Origin: Mesorhizobium sp. CA14
GTDB taxonomy: Bacteria > Pseudomonadota > Alphaproteobacteria > Rhizobiales > Rhizobiaceae
Direction: 5' to 3'
DNA length: 64,000 nucleotides
Assembly (NCBI RefSeq): GCF_020165195.1
Contig: NZ_JAIUHR010000023.1
Location: 45,009 to 109,008, forward strand
Part shown: piece after piece, positions 49,491 to 58,128 of the stretch
Layout: each line of letters opens with the position of its first letter
How positions within the stretch are numbered: position 1 is the first letter of the stretch
Notes under the pieces: generated by a model
The model's input: the letters and a program-made list of their open reading frames with translations, nothing else
What the model was told of the DNA's origin: nothing
Databases searched by the model: none
Translations under genes and position numbers: made by a program

Positions 49491-49757
49491 ATGACGAAGT
49501 TTTTGCTCGTTGCCGTCGGTGTTGCGGCGTTGGCCGGTTCGGCTTGCTCCAAGGGGCCAGAATGCACGCAGGAAATCGCTGCCAAGAAGGCGCAGGACAT
49601 GGCTGCCGCCCTCCAGGCAGCCGTCACCAAGGATCCGAGCAAGGCGGCTGATCTGACCGCCAAGGTGCAGGCCGTGACGACGAAGTATCAGGGCGCGACG
49701 ACGCTCGACGAAGCCTGCAAGGCCTATGACGAACTGACTGCCACCATCAAGGGTTGA
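49491..49757 (+). CDS. small secreted or lipid-anchored protein
   Basis: An 88-residue exported protein: signal peptide KFLLVAVGVAALAG, then ACSKGPECTQEI. The cysteine after GSA could be a weak lipobox, but -3 is not the usual leucine. The mature part is a short Lys/Ala-rich helical pair (AKKAQDMAAALQAAVTKDPS) with a second cysteine in DEACKAYDEL, which may pair with CTQ by a disulfide. GAGGAG nine bases before ATG 49491 is a strong ribosome site; ATG 49482 is too close to it. Flanking hairpins make it a single-gene transcript. Function unknown. Confidence 0.75.
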   Translation: MTKFLLVAVGVAALAGSACSKGPECTQEIAAKKAQDMAAALQAAVTKDPSKAADLTAKVQAVTTKYQGATTLDEACKAYDELTATIKG

Positions 49758-49780
49758 GCCAAACCGTCGGCGAATGCAAG

Positions 49781-49809
49781 GGCGGCGGCCATTTGGCCGC
49801 CGCCTTTTT
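49781..49809 (+). terminator. strong intrinsic terminator
   Basis: GGCGGCGGCC-ATTT-GGCCGCCGCC forms a perfect 10-bp GC stem followed by five Ts, 23 bases after the small secreted gene. Confidence 0.95.
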
Positions 49810-49847
49810 CTTGCGCAGCGCTTCGATCGGCACCGCTTCGGGATACG

Positions 49848-50750
49848 CTACGCGATACCCATCGCGCGCTTATGGTCGGCGATCTCGGCGAGCAGCCAAT
49901 CTTGGAAAAGGCCGGTTCCGGGCTTGTTCCCGATGCTGCGGCGCTGATGCAGATAGATGCCGGCGGGATAGGTGTGGCGGGCGCTGAAAGGAGCGACAAG
50001 CCTGCCTTGCTGCAGAAAGTCCTGGGCCATCATGGTATCGGCCAAAGCGATCCCCGCGCCGTTTATCACCTCGCGCATGATCAAGGTGCAGTCATCGAGC
50101 GTCGTGCTGGATTTGGGCGTGGCGTCCAGAACGCCCTCCTGCTCCAGCCAGCGCCGCCAGCGCATGCTCTCGCATTCATGGATCAGATGATGATTGACCA
50201 GATCAGCGGGCGTTCTGAGCGGCACCGGCCCTTCCAGCAGCGAGGGCGCGCAGACCGGGGTCAGGACCAGCGGGATCAGCAGCGTCAGGGCCGGGCCGGC
50301 CTTGTAGACGAACTCGTCGACAATAGCCAAATCGAAGTTGGCGCGCTTGCCCGAGGTAGAGATCTCCAGGTCCACGGCTGGATGCAGCTTGCGGAAATTC
50401 GGCAGCCGGTCCGCCAGCCAAAGGTTCAAAACCGCCGGCACGCAGAGCACTCGGACACGCTGGGTCCTGCCGTGCCCCGGCCCATCGACGAAGCTGACAT
50501 CGCCGGTGGCGCGCCAGATGGCCTCGAACGCCTCGGAGAGGCTGCGCGCGTAGTAAGAGCCCCTGATGGTCGGGGTGATCTGGCGAAAGCCACGTTCGAA
50601 CAGGTCCTGGCCGAGGTTTCTCTCGAGCGCGCGGATGTGGCGGCTGACGGCCGAGGGCGTCAGATGCAGCTCTTCCGCCGCATCCTTGATGCTGCCGAGA
50701 CGCGCGGCGGCCTCGAAAGCGCGCATGCCGTTGAGTGAGGGCAGGGCCAT
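49848..50750 (-). CDS. LysR-family regulator, GcvA-like
   Basis: A 300-residue LysR-type regulator. The N-terminal winged HTH (about 5-63) reads LNGMRAFEAAARLGSIKDAA and LTPSAVSRHIRALERNLGQDLF, typical of the GcvA/AmpR subgroup, followed by a periplasmic-binding-like effector domain. ATG 50750 (MALPSLNG) is preferred over a longer frame to 50846. It is divergent from the aminopeptidase/peptide-transport operon at 51012, the classic LysR layout, so control of that operon by a peptide or amino acid is likely. The 260-base gap holds a phased ACCGG array. Confidence 0.9.
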   Translation of the reverse strand: MALPSLNGMRAFEAAARLGSIKDAAEELHLTPSAVSRHIRALERNLGQDLFERGFRQITPTIRGSYYARSLSEAFEAIWRATGDVSFVDGPGHGRTQRVRVLCVPAVLNLWLADRLPNFRKLHPAVDLEISTSGKRANFDLAIVDEFVYKAGPALTLLIPLVLTPVCAPSLLEGPVPLRTPADLVNHHLIHECESMRWRRWLEQEGVLDATPKSSTTLDDCTLIMREVINGAGIALADTMMAQDFLQQGRLVAPFSARHTYPAGIYLHQRRSIGNKPGTGLFQDWLLAEIADHKRAMGIA

Positions 50751-50896
50751 TGGCCGATCATGAAATGTCAGTTGAGTTTTTGTCAATCGACTTGGGCAAA
50801 ATTGGCGTTTGATCGCCTGGCCGGTTCGGGGATACCCAAAAGGCAAGAGCGACTAAGTCGCCATCCGAAAACGATTGTTTGGGCACTCCGATGCCA

Positions 50897-50944
50897 TTCC
50901 ACCACCGGTGGAAACCGGTATGACCGGCTTCCACCGGTGACCGG
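50897..50944. promoter_or_regulatory. phased ACCGG array in the LysR/aminopeptidase gap
   Basis: Five ACCGG cores start at 50904, 50914, 50923, 50933 and 50940, about one helical turn apart. The left part forms TTCCACC-ACC-GGTGGAA (50897-50913), a 7-bp inverted repeat, and TTCCACCGGTGA recurs at 50929-50940. It lies 68-115 bases before the aminopeptidase start. It is a good candidate operator for the divergent LysR regulator or another factor. Confidence 0.5.
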
Positions 50945-51011
50945 CGAAGCTTTGCGTAACGACGCCAGCTAAGCCTCGGCGGGGCGCTCCAGAATGGGAG
51001 AACGGGCTTTT

Positions 51012-52526
51012 ATGCCTCAGTCGCCGGCGCCGGTCTTCGAAGCGGCGGACGAGATTTCCGCGGAAACCTCGGTCGTCGTGATCCTGCAAACTGCTCAAAC
51101 AGGTTTTGGGCCCCGGGCAGGGGCACTTGACGCTGAAATGGACGGGATCTTGTCCCGTGCGTGTTCCGAGTCGGCCGTTCTTGAGGAATCCGGCGCCTGC
51201 GTTGACGTCATCGCTCCCAAGGCTATGTCCGCCCGCCGCGTCGTGGTGCTGGCTTTGGGCAGGGCCGAGGCCGTAACCCCGCTTTCGCTGGCGCGGGCCG
51301 GCGGTTCGCTTGCCGCCCATCTGGAAGGCAAGGGCGAGTGCACGGCCGCTCTGGTGTTGGATCCCATCGTCGGCGTCGATCTGCCCGCCGCGGAAATCCT
51401 GGCGCGGGTCGCGCTCGGCATGCGGCTGCGGCGCTATCGTTTCGACATGCGCAACCGGCGGCAAGGGGCAGGAGCTGACCGAACGCTGAGGGTGCAACTG
51501 ATCGGCGCGGCCGGTCCGGAGCTAAAGGCGGCGCTGGCTCGGGTCAATGCCATCGCCGACGGCGTCGAATATGCGCGCACGCTGGTCAACCTGCCGCCGA
51601 ACCATCTCCACCCCGACAATTTCCATGACCACCTGGAGCCTCTTCGCGAGGCCGGCATCGATGTCGAGATCCTCGATGCGGCACAGCTGAAGGAGCTGGG
51701 CATGAATGCGATCCTGGCCGTCGGCTCCGGCTCGGCGCGACCGCCGCGGGTCGCCGTCCTGCGTTATCGCGGCAAGGGCGCTCCCGCGCAGCCATTGGCT
51801 TTCGTCGGCAAGGGCGTCTGCTTCGATTCCGGCGGCCTGTGCATCAAGCGCGGCGAGCAGATGTTCGACATGAAGGCCGACATGGGCGGCGCAGCCGCCG
51901 TGGTCGGCCTGTTGATTGCGCTCGCCCGGCAAGGCAGCCCAGTGCATGCCGTCGGCGTGCTCGGCATTGCCGAGAACATGCCGTCCGGCACCGCGCTCAA
52001 GCCGCGCGATATCATCACGACTGCGTCGGGCCAGACCGTGGAAGTGTTCGACACGGATGCGGAAGGCCGGCTGATCCTGGCCGACTGCCTCTATTATGCC
52101 GCCTCGCGTTTCAATCCCTCGGTGATCGTCGACCTGGCGACGCTGACCTATTCGGTGATGCGCGGCCTCGGCTCGGTCTTCGCCGGCCTTTTCAGCACCG
52201 ACGATACCATCGCCTCGCGCATGATCGCGGCCGGGGAAAAGGTCGGCGAGCGGTTCTGGCAGCTGCCGCTCGACCGGGCCTATGATGAGGGGCTGCAATC
52301 GCCCTTCGCCGACATGCGGCATCACGCCAAGGACATGGAAGACGGCGACGCGCCCTATGCCGCGGCCTTCCTGCGCAATTTCACCGAAGACCGCCCCTGG
52401 GTTCATCTCGACATTGCCGGCAAGGAACTGGCCGACAAGGACCGGCCACTGGGCCGGGAAGGCGCCACGGCTTTCGGCGTGCAGATGCTGGAAGAATGGG
52501 TGCAGTCCGGCCCGACGGCAAACTAG
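51012..52526 (+). CDS. M17 leucyl aminopeptidase family protein
   Basis: A 504-residue M17 metallo-aminopeptidase releasing N-terminal amino acids from peptides in the cytoplasm. Two-metal site motifs: GKGVCFDSGGLCIK (about 266-279), MKADMGGAAAV and DTDAEGRLILADCL, where the usual NTDAEGRL has Asp for Asn. The N-terminal third is a variable cap domain. ATG 51012 uses GGGAG about 11 bases upstream; an ATG at 50994 overlaps that ribosome site. First gene of an operon with a proline iminopeptidase and a peptide ABC importer. Confidence 0.9.
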   Translation: MPQSPAPVFEAADEISAETSVVVILQTAQTGFGPRAGALDAEMDGILSRACSESAVLEESGACVDVIAPKAMSARRVVVLALGRAEAVTPLSLARAGGSLAAHLEGKGECTAALVLDPIVGVDLPAAEILARVALGMRLRRYRFDMRNRRQGAGADRTLRVQLIGAAGPELKAALARVNAIADGVEYARTLVNLPPNHLHPDNFHDHLEPLREAGIDVEILDAAQLKELGMNAILAVGSGSARPPRVAVLRYRGKGAPAQPLAFVGKGVCFDSGGLCIKRGEQMFDMKADMGGAAAVVGLLIALARQGSPVHAVGVLGIAENMPSGTALKPRDIITTASGQTVEVFDTDAEGRLILADCLYYAASRFNPSVIVDLATLTYSVMRGLGSVFAGLFSTDDTIASRMIAAGEKVGERFWQLPLDRAYDEGLQSPFADMRHHAKDMEDGDAPYAAAFLRNFTEDRPWVHLDIAGKELADKDRPLGREGATAFGVQMLEEWVQSGPTAN

Positions 52527-52564
52527 GCGACAGCGAGATGTCTTCAACCACTGGGGGAACCGGA

Positions 52565-53470
52565 ATGTCGTCCGAGATCGTCAGCAAGGAAGGGCGGGCC
52601 GGCTTCGGCGCCTATGAGACCTGGTATCGGATCAGCGGCGAGCTCGATGCCGGCAAGGCTCCGGTCGTGATCCTGCACGGCGGGCCGGGCGCCGCGCATA
52701 ATTACGTCGATGCCTACAAGCTTCTTGCCCGGGACGGCCGCGCCGTCATCCACTACGACCAGTTGGGCTGCGGCAAATCCACCTTGCTGCCTGAAAAGGG
52801 CGGCGATTTCTGGACGCCCCAACTCTTCATCGACGAGCTGGAAAACCTCGTCGACCATCTCGGCATCCGCGGCGGCTTCCATGTGCTGGGTCAAAGCTGG
52901 GGCGGCATGCTGGGCGCCGAATATGGCGTGACCCGCCCGAAGGGCCTGAAGTCGCTGACCATCGCCAACTCGCCGGCTTCGATGAAACTTTGGGTCGAGG
53001 AAGCCAACCGGCTACGCGCCGATCTGCCCAGGGACGTGCAGGAGACGCTGACCAAGAACGAACAGGCCGGCACGACGGACGATCCGGCTTACCAGGAAGC
53101 GACGATGCGGTTCTACGAACGGCATGTCTGCCGGGTCGTGCCGTTCCCGCCCCAGGTGACGGAGACTTTCGCCCAGATCGTGCGCAATCCGACCGTCTAC
53201 AATGTGATGAACGGCCCGAACGAATTCCACGTCATCGGCACGCTGAAGAGCTGGAGCGTCATCGACCGCCTGCCGGCCATTGATGTTCCGACACTCCTCA
53301 TCTCCGGCCGTCACGACGAAGCCACGCCCGCGACCGTGCAGCCGTTCAAGGACGGCATCAAGGGATCGCGCTGGCAGATATTCGAGCATTCCAGCCACAT
53401 GCCGCATGTCGAGGAGCAGGATCTCTGCATGCGTGTGGTGGGAAACTTCCTGGACGACAACGACAACTGA
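52565..53470 (+). CDS. proline iminopeptidase-family alpha/beta hydrolase
   Basis: A 301-residue S33 alpha/beta-hydrolase of the proline iminopeptidase / tricorn-interacting F1 group. The oxyanion motif is HGGPG (38-42), the nucleophile S111 is in GQSWGGMLG, the acid is in LLISGRHDEATP and the histidine in FEHSSHMPHVEE. It likely removes N-terminal proline or other residues from imported peptides. ATG 52565 has GGGGGA seven bases upstream and is preferred over ATG 52538. It lies between the M17 peptidase gene and the importer genes, so the three are one transcript. Confidence 0.9.
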   Translation: MSSEIVSKEGRAGFGAYETWYRISGELDAGKAPVVILHGGPGAAHNYVDAYKLLARDGRAVIHYDQLGCGKSTLLPEKGGDFWTPQLFIDELENLVDHLGIRGGFHVLGQSWGGMLGAEYGVTRPKGLKSLTIANSPASMKLWVEEANRLRADLPRDVQETLTKNEQAGTTDDPAYQEATMRFYERHVCRVVPFPPQVTETFAQIVRNPTVYNVMNGPNEFHVIGTLKSWSVIDRLPAIDVPTLLISGRHDEATPATVQPFKDGIKGSRWQIFEHSSHMPHVEEQDLCMRVVGNFLDDNDN

Positions 53471-53486
53471 AAAGGGGAATGACGAC

Positions 53487-55148
53487 ATGAAGAAACTGCT
53501 TTTGGCGGCGTCGGCCGCGGCATTGCTGGCCGGCTCATGGCTCGCTCCGGCGCAGGCCGAATATCTCAAGGAGCACCGTGGCGGCACCATTCGCCTTCTC
53601 GCCCGTTCGGCGGCCGGAACGCTCGATCCGCACATCAACTACACGGACCAGGGCTGGCAGATGTACCAGCCGATCTATGACGGCTTGGTCGCCTTCCGCA
53701 AGGCCGAGGGCGTCGACGGCTTTTCCATCGTTCCCGACCTGGCCGAGGCGTTGCCCGAGGTCAGCAATGACGGCAAGACCTTCACCTTCAAGCTGCGCAA
53801 GGGCATCAAGTTCTCCAACGGCCAGGACCTCGGCGTGAAGGACGTCGTCGCCTCCTTCCAGCGCATCTTCAAGATTTCCGGCCCGACGTCGGGCACCTTC
53901 TATGCCGGCATCGTCGGCGCCGACAAATGCCTGGCCGACACCAAGAGCTGCACGCTGGAAGGCGGCGTCGTCGCCGACGAGGCGGCCGACACGATCACCC
54001 TCAATCTCACCAAGCCGGACGCCGAGATCCTCTACAAGCTCGCCTTGCCGCATGCCGTGATCCTGCCCGCGGACACGCCGGCGGAAGACATGGGCTCCAA
54101 GCCGATCCCCAGCACCGGCCCCTACATGATCTCGGCCTTCGATCCCAACAAGGGCATGACGGTTTCCCGCAATCCCAATTTCAAGCAGTGGAGCGAGGAA
54201 GCCCAGCCGGACGGCTATCCGGATGTCGTGCAGTACGATTTCGGCCTCTCGGAAGAGGCCGCCGTGACGGCGATCCAGAACGGCGAAGCGGACTGGATGT
54301 TCGACGCGCTGCCGAGCGACCGCCTCGGCGAACTCGGCAGCAAGTCCATGGACCAGCTGCACATCTCGCCGCTTTCGGCCTGGTGGTACGCGCCGCTGAA
54401 TACGCGCATGGCGCCCTTCGACAATGAAAAGGCGCGCCAGGCCGTCGCCTACGCGGTCGACCGCAACACGCTGGTCAAGCTGTTCGGCGGCAAGGTGCTA
54501 GCTTCGCCGGTCTGCCAGGTCCTGCCGCCGGATTTCCCCGGTCATGAGGACTATTGCCCCTTCACCAAGAACCCGGGCGCCAAATGGTCGGCTCCGGATG
54601 TCGAGAAGGCCAAGCAGCTCGTCGAGCAATCGGGCACCAAGGGCCAGAAAGTGACCATCATCGTCGAGGACACCGCCATCTCGCGGGCGATCGGCGTCTA
54701 TCTGCAGAGCGTGCTGACCAACATCGGCTACGTCGCCGACGTCAAGCCGATCTCGTCCAACCTGCAGTTCACCTATATCCAGAACACCAACAACAAAGTG
54801 CAGATGTCCGTCACGCAGTGGTACAAGGACTATCCGGCGGCGTCGGACTTCCTGAACATCCTGTTCAGCTGCGCTTCCTATCGCGAAGGTTCGGACGCCT
54901 CGATCAACATCTCGGGCTTCTGCGACAAGGATATCGACGCCCAGATGCAGAAGGCGCTGGACCTCGGCGTGGCCGACCAGAAGGCGGCCGACAAATTGTG
55001 GGCGGCAATCGACAAGCAGGTCACCGACAAGGCGCCGGCGGTCGGCCTCTTCACGCCGAAGCGGCTTGATTTCGTCAGCAAGCGCATCGGCAATTTCAAG
55101 TTCAACCCGCAGTTCAACTGGATTATCACCCAGTCCTGGGTGCAGTAA
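53487..55148 (+). CDS. peptide ABC transporter substrate-binding protein
   Basis: A 553-residue SBP family 5 (DppA/OppA-like) periplasmic protein. The signal peptide (MKKLLLAASAAALLAG to PAQA-EY) is clear. Family signatures: PIYDGLVAFR, ALPEVSNDGKTFTFKLRKGI, NTRMAPFDNEKARQAVAYAVDR and the closing FVSKRIGNFKFNPQFNW. It captures peptides or similar solutes for the four downstream transporter subunits. Start ATG 53487 follows AGGGG by about ten bases. The 3' end and the bases after it carry an 18-base tandem duplication spanning the stop codon. Confidence 0.93.
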   Translation: MKKLLLAASAAALLAGSWLAPAQAEYLKEHRGGTIRLLARSAAGTLDPHINYTDQGWQMYQPIYDGLVAFRKAEGVDGFSIVPDLAEALPEVSNDGKTFTFKLRKGIKFSNGQDLGVKDVVASFQRIFKISGPTSGTFYAGIVGADKCLADTKSCTLEGGVVADEAADTITLNLTKPDAEILYKLALPHAVILPADTPAEDMGSKPIPSTGPYMISAFDPNKGMTVSRNPNFKQWSEEAQPDGYPDVVQYDFGLSEEAAVTAIQNGEADWMFDALPSDRLGELGSKSMDQLHISPLSAWWYAPLNTRMAPFDNEKARQAVAYAVDRNTLVKLFGGKVLASPVCQVLPPDFPGHEDYCPFTKNPGAKWSAPDVEKAKQLVEQSGTKGQKVTIIVEDTAISRAIGVYLQSVLTNIGYVADVKPISSNLQFTYIQNTNNKVQMSVTQWYKDYPAASDFLNILFSCASYREGSDASINISGFCDKDIDAQMQKALDLGVADQKAADKLWAAIDKQVTDKAPAVGLFTPKRLDFVSKRIGNFKFNPQFNWIITQSWVQ

Positions 55149-55166
55149 GGGGCCTGGGTGCAGTAA
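55135..55166 (+). repeat. 18-base tandem duplication over a stop codon
   Basis: CCTGGGTGCAGTAA (55135-55148, coding the end WVQ and stop) recurs at 55153-55166, a period of 18 with GGGG between. The second copy lies in the intercistronic gap before the permease gene and shifts its distance from the stop. Confidence 0.8.
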
Positions 55167-55188
55167 CGAACCGCGGAAGGCACATATC

Positions 55189-56205
55189 GTGTCCAGCCAA
55201 GTCGCCGCCATGCCGCGCAAGACGCGGGGGCCCTGGGCCGTCGCGTTTGCGAAGCTGGCAACGGACAGGGCCGCCATGGCTTCCCTGGCCGTGTTCCTCA
55301 TCATCGTTCTCGCCTGTTTCAGTGCGCCGCTCTATGCGAAATGGGCGGGCACGGACCCGTTCGCCTCGACGCTCGACGCCGTCATCCAGATCGACGGCGC
55401 CGACGTTCCGGTGATGGAACAGTCGACCGAGGGGCTGGGGCTTGGCTACACGCCGATCGGTCCGACCTGGCGGCTCGGCAATTACTTCCTCGGCGCCGAC
55501 AGCCAAGGGCGGGACGTCATGGCAAGGTTGCTCTATGGCGGGCTCAACTCGCTGCTGATTGCCGGCGCCGCGACCATCTTCACGCTGATCTTCGGCACAC
55601 TGGCGGGATTGATCGCCGGCTATTTCGGCGGCATCACCGACACGGTGCTGTCGCGCTTGCTCGACGTGCTCTGGGCATTCCCGATCTACCTTCTGGCGAT
55701 CTCGCTTTCCATCGTCACCATCGCGCAAGGCATCGCGATCGGACCGATCGAGATCCAGTCGGGCAGCCTATGGCTGCCGATCATCATCATAGGCATTGTC
55801 TATATACCCTATGTCGCGCGTCCGATCCGCGGGCAGGTCCTGGCGCTGCGCCACAGCGAGTTCGTGCTCGCCGCGATCAATCTCGGCGTGCCGGGCTGGC
55901 GCATCCTGTGGCGCGACATCCTGCCCAATATCACAACCACGCTCATCGTCTTCGTGCCGTTGATGATGGCGCTGAACATGCTGACGGAGTCGGCGCTTTC
56001 GTTCCTGTCGATCGGCGTGCAGCCGCCGGCCGCGAGCTGGGGCACCATCATCCAGGACGGGCAGGCGCTGCTCTACACAAGGCCGCTGGTGGCGCTGGTG
56101 CCCGGCCTGGCGATCGCCGTTTCGGTCATGGCGCTCAACGTCTTCGGCGACGGCCTGCGCGATGCGCTCGACCCGCGCTCCAAGGTCCGGCTGGGGCGCG
56201 ACTGA
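55189..56205 (+). CDS. DppC/OppC-type ABC permease
   Basis: A 338-residue inner-membrane permease of the DppC/OppC class: first helix near residues 33-55, then a periplasmic insert (about 65-105), then five helices with the coupling EAA-type loop HSEFVLAAINLGVPGWRILWRDILPN. The N-terminal MAMASL-like membrane start and the FLSIGVQPPAASWG ending fit the class. GTG 55189 with GGAAGG about nine bases upstream is the best start. In this operon the C-type permease precedes the B-type, the reverse of the usual dppBC order. Confidence 0.9.
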   Translation: MSSQVAAMPRKTRGPWAVAFAKLATDRAAMASLAVFLIIVLACFSAPLYAKWAGTDPFASTLDAVIQIDGADVPVMEQSTEGLGLGYTPIGPTWRLGNYFLGADSQGRDVMARLLYGGLNSLLIAGAATIFTLIFGTLAGLIAGYFGGITDTVLSRLLDVLWAFPIYLLAISLSIVTIAQGIAIGPIEIQSGSLWLPIIIIGIVYIPYVARPIRGQVLALRHSEFVLAAINLGVPGWRILWRDILPNITTTLIVFVPLMMALNMLTESALSFLSIGVQPPAASWGTIIQDGQALLYTRPLVALVPGLAIAVSVMALNVFGDGLRDALDPRSKVRLGRD

Positions 56206-57176
56206 TGTTTTATGCCATCCTGCGCCGTTTCGGCCAGATGCTGTTCGTGATGTTCGGCATCTCGGTCATTGTCTTCCTGATCTTCTTCGCCACGCCCGGC
56301 GCCGATCCCGCCGCACGCATTGCCGGCCGCAACGCTTCTCCGGAAGTGCTGGCGGCGGTGCGCCACAGCTTCGGCTTCGACCAGCCGCTCTACGTGCAAT
56401 ACACGCGCATGATGGAAAAGATCTTCGTCACCGGCGACCTGACCTCCTTCGTCAACCGCGGCTGGAAGGTTGTGCCGGCCGTCATGGATTCGATCCCCGT
56501 CACGCTTTCGCTGGTGTTCGGCGCCGCGGTCCTGTGGGTGGTCGTCTCCATCATCATCGGCATCGTCGCAGCGGCCATCCGCGACAGCTGGCTGGACAAG
56601 CTCCTGATGGCTTTGGGCCTGCTCGGCATTTCCATGCCGGTCTACTGGCTGGGCGAGGTGATGAACCTGATCACCCAGAGCCGCTATCACGACAGCTGGG
56701 CGTTCTCCTGGGTGCCGCCGCTCGGCTACAAGAACTTTTCCGACGATCCCAAGGGCTGGTTCCTGACGCTGGTCATCCCATGGATCACGCTGGCCATCCT
56801 CTATATCGGCATTTACGGGCGCGTGCTGCGCGCGGCCATCATCGAATCCATGCAGGAAGATTATATCCGCACCGCCCGCGCCAAGGGCCTGTCGGAGACC
56901 CGCATCCTGTTTCGCCATGCGCTGCGCACCTCGCTCATCGCCTTCGTCACCCTGTTCGGCCTCGACTTCGGCGCGCTGGTGGGCGGCTCGGCTTTGCTGA
57001 CCGAGGTCGTGTTCGGCCTGCACGGCATCGGCAAGCTGACCTATGACGCGCTGCAGAACCTCGATTTGCCGATGATCATGGCGACGGTCATGTACGCGTC
57101 CATGTTCGTAGTCATCGCCAACGCGGTGGTCGATTTCGTCTACATCCTTCTCGATCCGCGCCTGAGGGCATCATGA
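56205..57176 (+). CDS. DppB/OppB-type ABC permease
   Basis: A 323-residue permease of the DppB/OppB class: MFYAILRRFGQMLFVMFGIS first helix, FFATPGADPAARIAGRNAS, and the coupling loop YIRTARAKGLSETRILFRHALRT. It forms a heterodimeric channel with the preceding permease. The gene starts inside the previous stop codon (TGATG), so translation is coupled. The long open frame that starts at 55341 is out of phase with the preceding gene and is not the true N-terminus. Confidence 0.92.
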   Translation: MFYAILRRFGQMLFVMFGISVIVFLIFFATPGADPAARIAGRNASPEVLAAVRHSFGFDQPLYVQYTRMMEKIFVTGDLTSFVNRGWKVVPAVMDSIPVTLSLVFGAAVLWVVVSIIIGIVAAAIRDSWLDKLLMALGLLGISMPVYWLGEVMNLITQSRYHDSWAFSWVPPLGYKNFSDDPKGWFLTLVIPWITLAILYIGIYGRVLRAAIIESMQEDYIRTARAKGLSETRILFRHALRTSLIAFVTLFGLDFGALVGGSALLTEVVFGLHGIGKLTYDALQNLDLPMIMATVMYASMFVVIANAVVDFVYILLDPRLRAS

Positions 57177-58126
57177 TACTGTCGGTGCGCGATCTCAAAG
57201 TGTCCTTCCGCACCCATGACGGGCCGGTGCGCGCCATCGACGGCGTTTCCTTCGACCTCGAGGAAAGCGAGATCCTCGGTGTCGTTGGCGAATCCGGCTC
57301 CGGCAAGACGGTGTCGCTGCTCGCCGTGATGGGACTTATCACCGATCCGAACGCCACCATCGAAGGCTCAATCCGCTACAAGGGTCGCGAACTCGTGGGC
57401 TTGCCGCCGCGCGAGCTTCGCCGTCTGCGCGGCAACGAGATCGCGATGATCTTCCAGGACCCGATGACGGCGCTGACGCCGGTCTACACGATCGGCTGGC
57501 AGATCGCGGAGCAGATCCGGGCGCATCGTGGTGTTAGCAAGTCGAAGGCGATGGAGCGCGTCGAGCAGCTGTTGGCGGAGGTGAATTTCCCCAACCCGCA
57601 CGAGGCGATGTCGCGCTATCCGCACCAGCTTTCCGGCGGCATGCGGCAGCGCGCGGTGATCGCGATGGCCTTGTCCTGCGATCCGGCGCTGCTGGTGGCC
57701 GACGAGCCGACCACCGCGCTCGACGTCACCGTGCAGGCCGGCATCCTCGATCTCGTGCGCAAGCTGCGCGCCAAACATAAATCGGCCGTGGTCTTCATCA
57801 CGCATGACATGGGTGTCGTCTCCGAACTCGCCGACCGGGTCATGGTCATGTATGCCGGCCGCGTGGTCGAGCGCGGCACCCGCACGGAGATGTTTTCCGA
57901 TCCGCGACACCCTTATACGCGCGCGCTGCTCGGCTCGATCCCGCCGCTGACCGGCGAGAAACCACGCCGCCTGTTGGCGATCCCCGGTTCGCCGCCATCC
58001 TTGCTGCGGCTGCCGCAAGGCTGCGCCTTCGGCCCGCGCTGCCCGGTCCGCTACGAGCCCTGCGAGGCTGGCAAGCCGGGTCTCGGCGCGAGCGCGCATG
58101 CCGCCGCGTGCTTTCGGGTGGCATAA
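57173..58126 (+). CDS. DppD/OppD-type ABC ATPase
   Basis: A 317-residue ATP-binding subunit of the peptide importer. Walker A is GESGSGKTVSLLA, the signature is LSGGMRQRAVIAMAL, Walker B is ALLVADEPTTALD and the switch is FITHDMG. The C-terminal cysteine-containing extension (CAFGPRCPVRYEPC, then C in AAACF) is the peptide-transporter-type oligopeptide/Fe-S-like tail. It overlaps the permease gene by four bases (ATGA). Confidence 0.95.
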   Translation: MILSVRDLKVSFRTHDGPVRAIDGVSFDLEESEILGVVGESGSGKTVSLLAVMGLITDPNATIEGSIRYKGRELVGLPPRELRRLRGNEIAMIFQDPMTALTPVYTIGWQIAEQIRAHRGVSKSKAMERVEQLLAEVNFPNPHEAMSRYPHQLSGGMRQRAVIAMALSCDPALLVADEPTTALDVTVQAGILDLVRKLRAKHKSAVVFITHDMGVVSELADRVMVMYAGRVVERGTRTEMFSDPRHPYTRALLGSIPPLTGEKPRRLLAIPGSPPSLLRLPQGCAFGPRCPVRYEPCEAGKPGLGASAHAAACFRVA

Positions 58127-58128
58127 GC

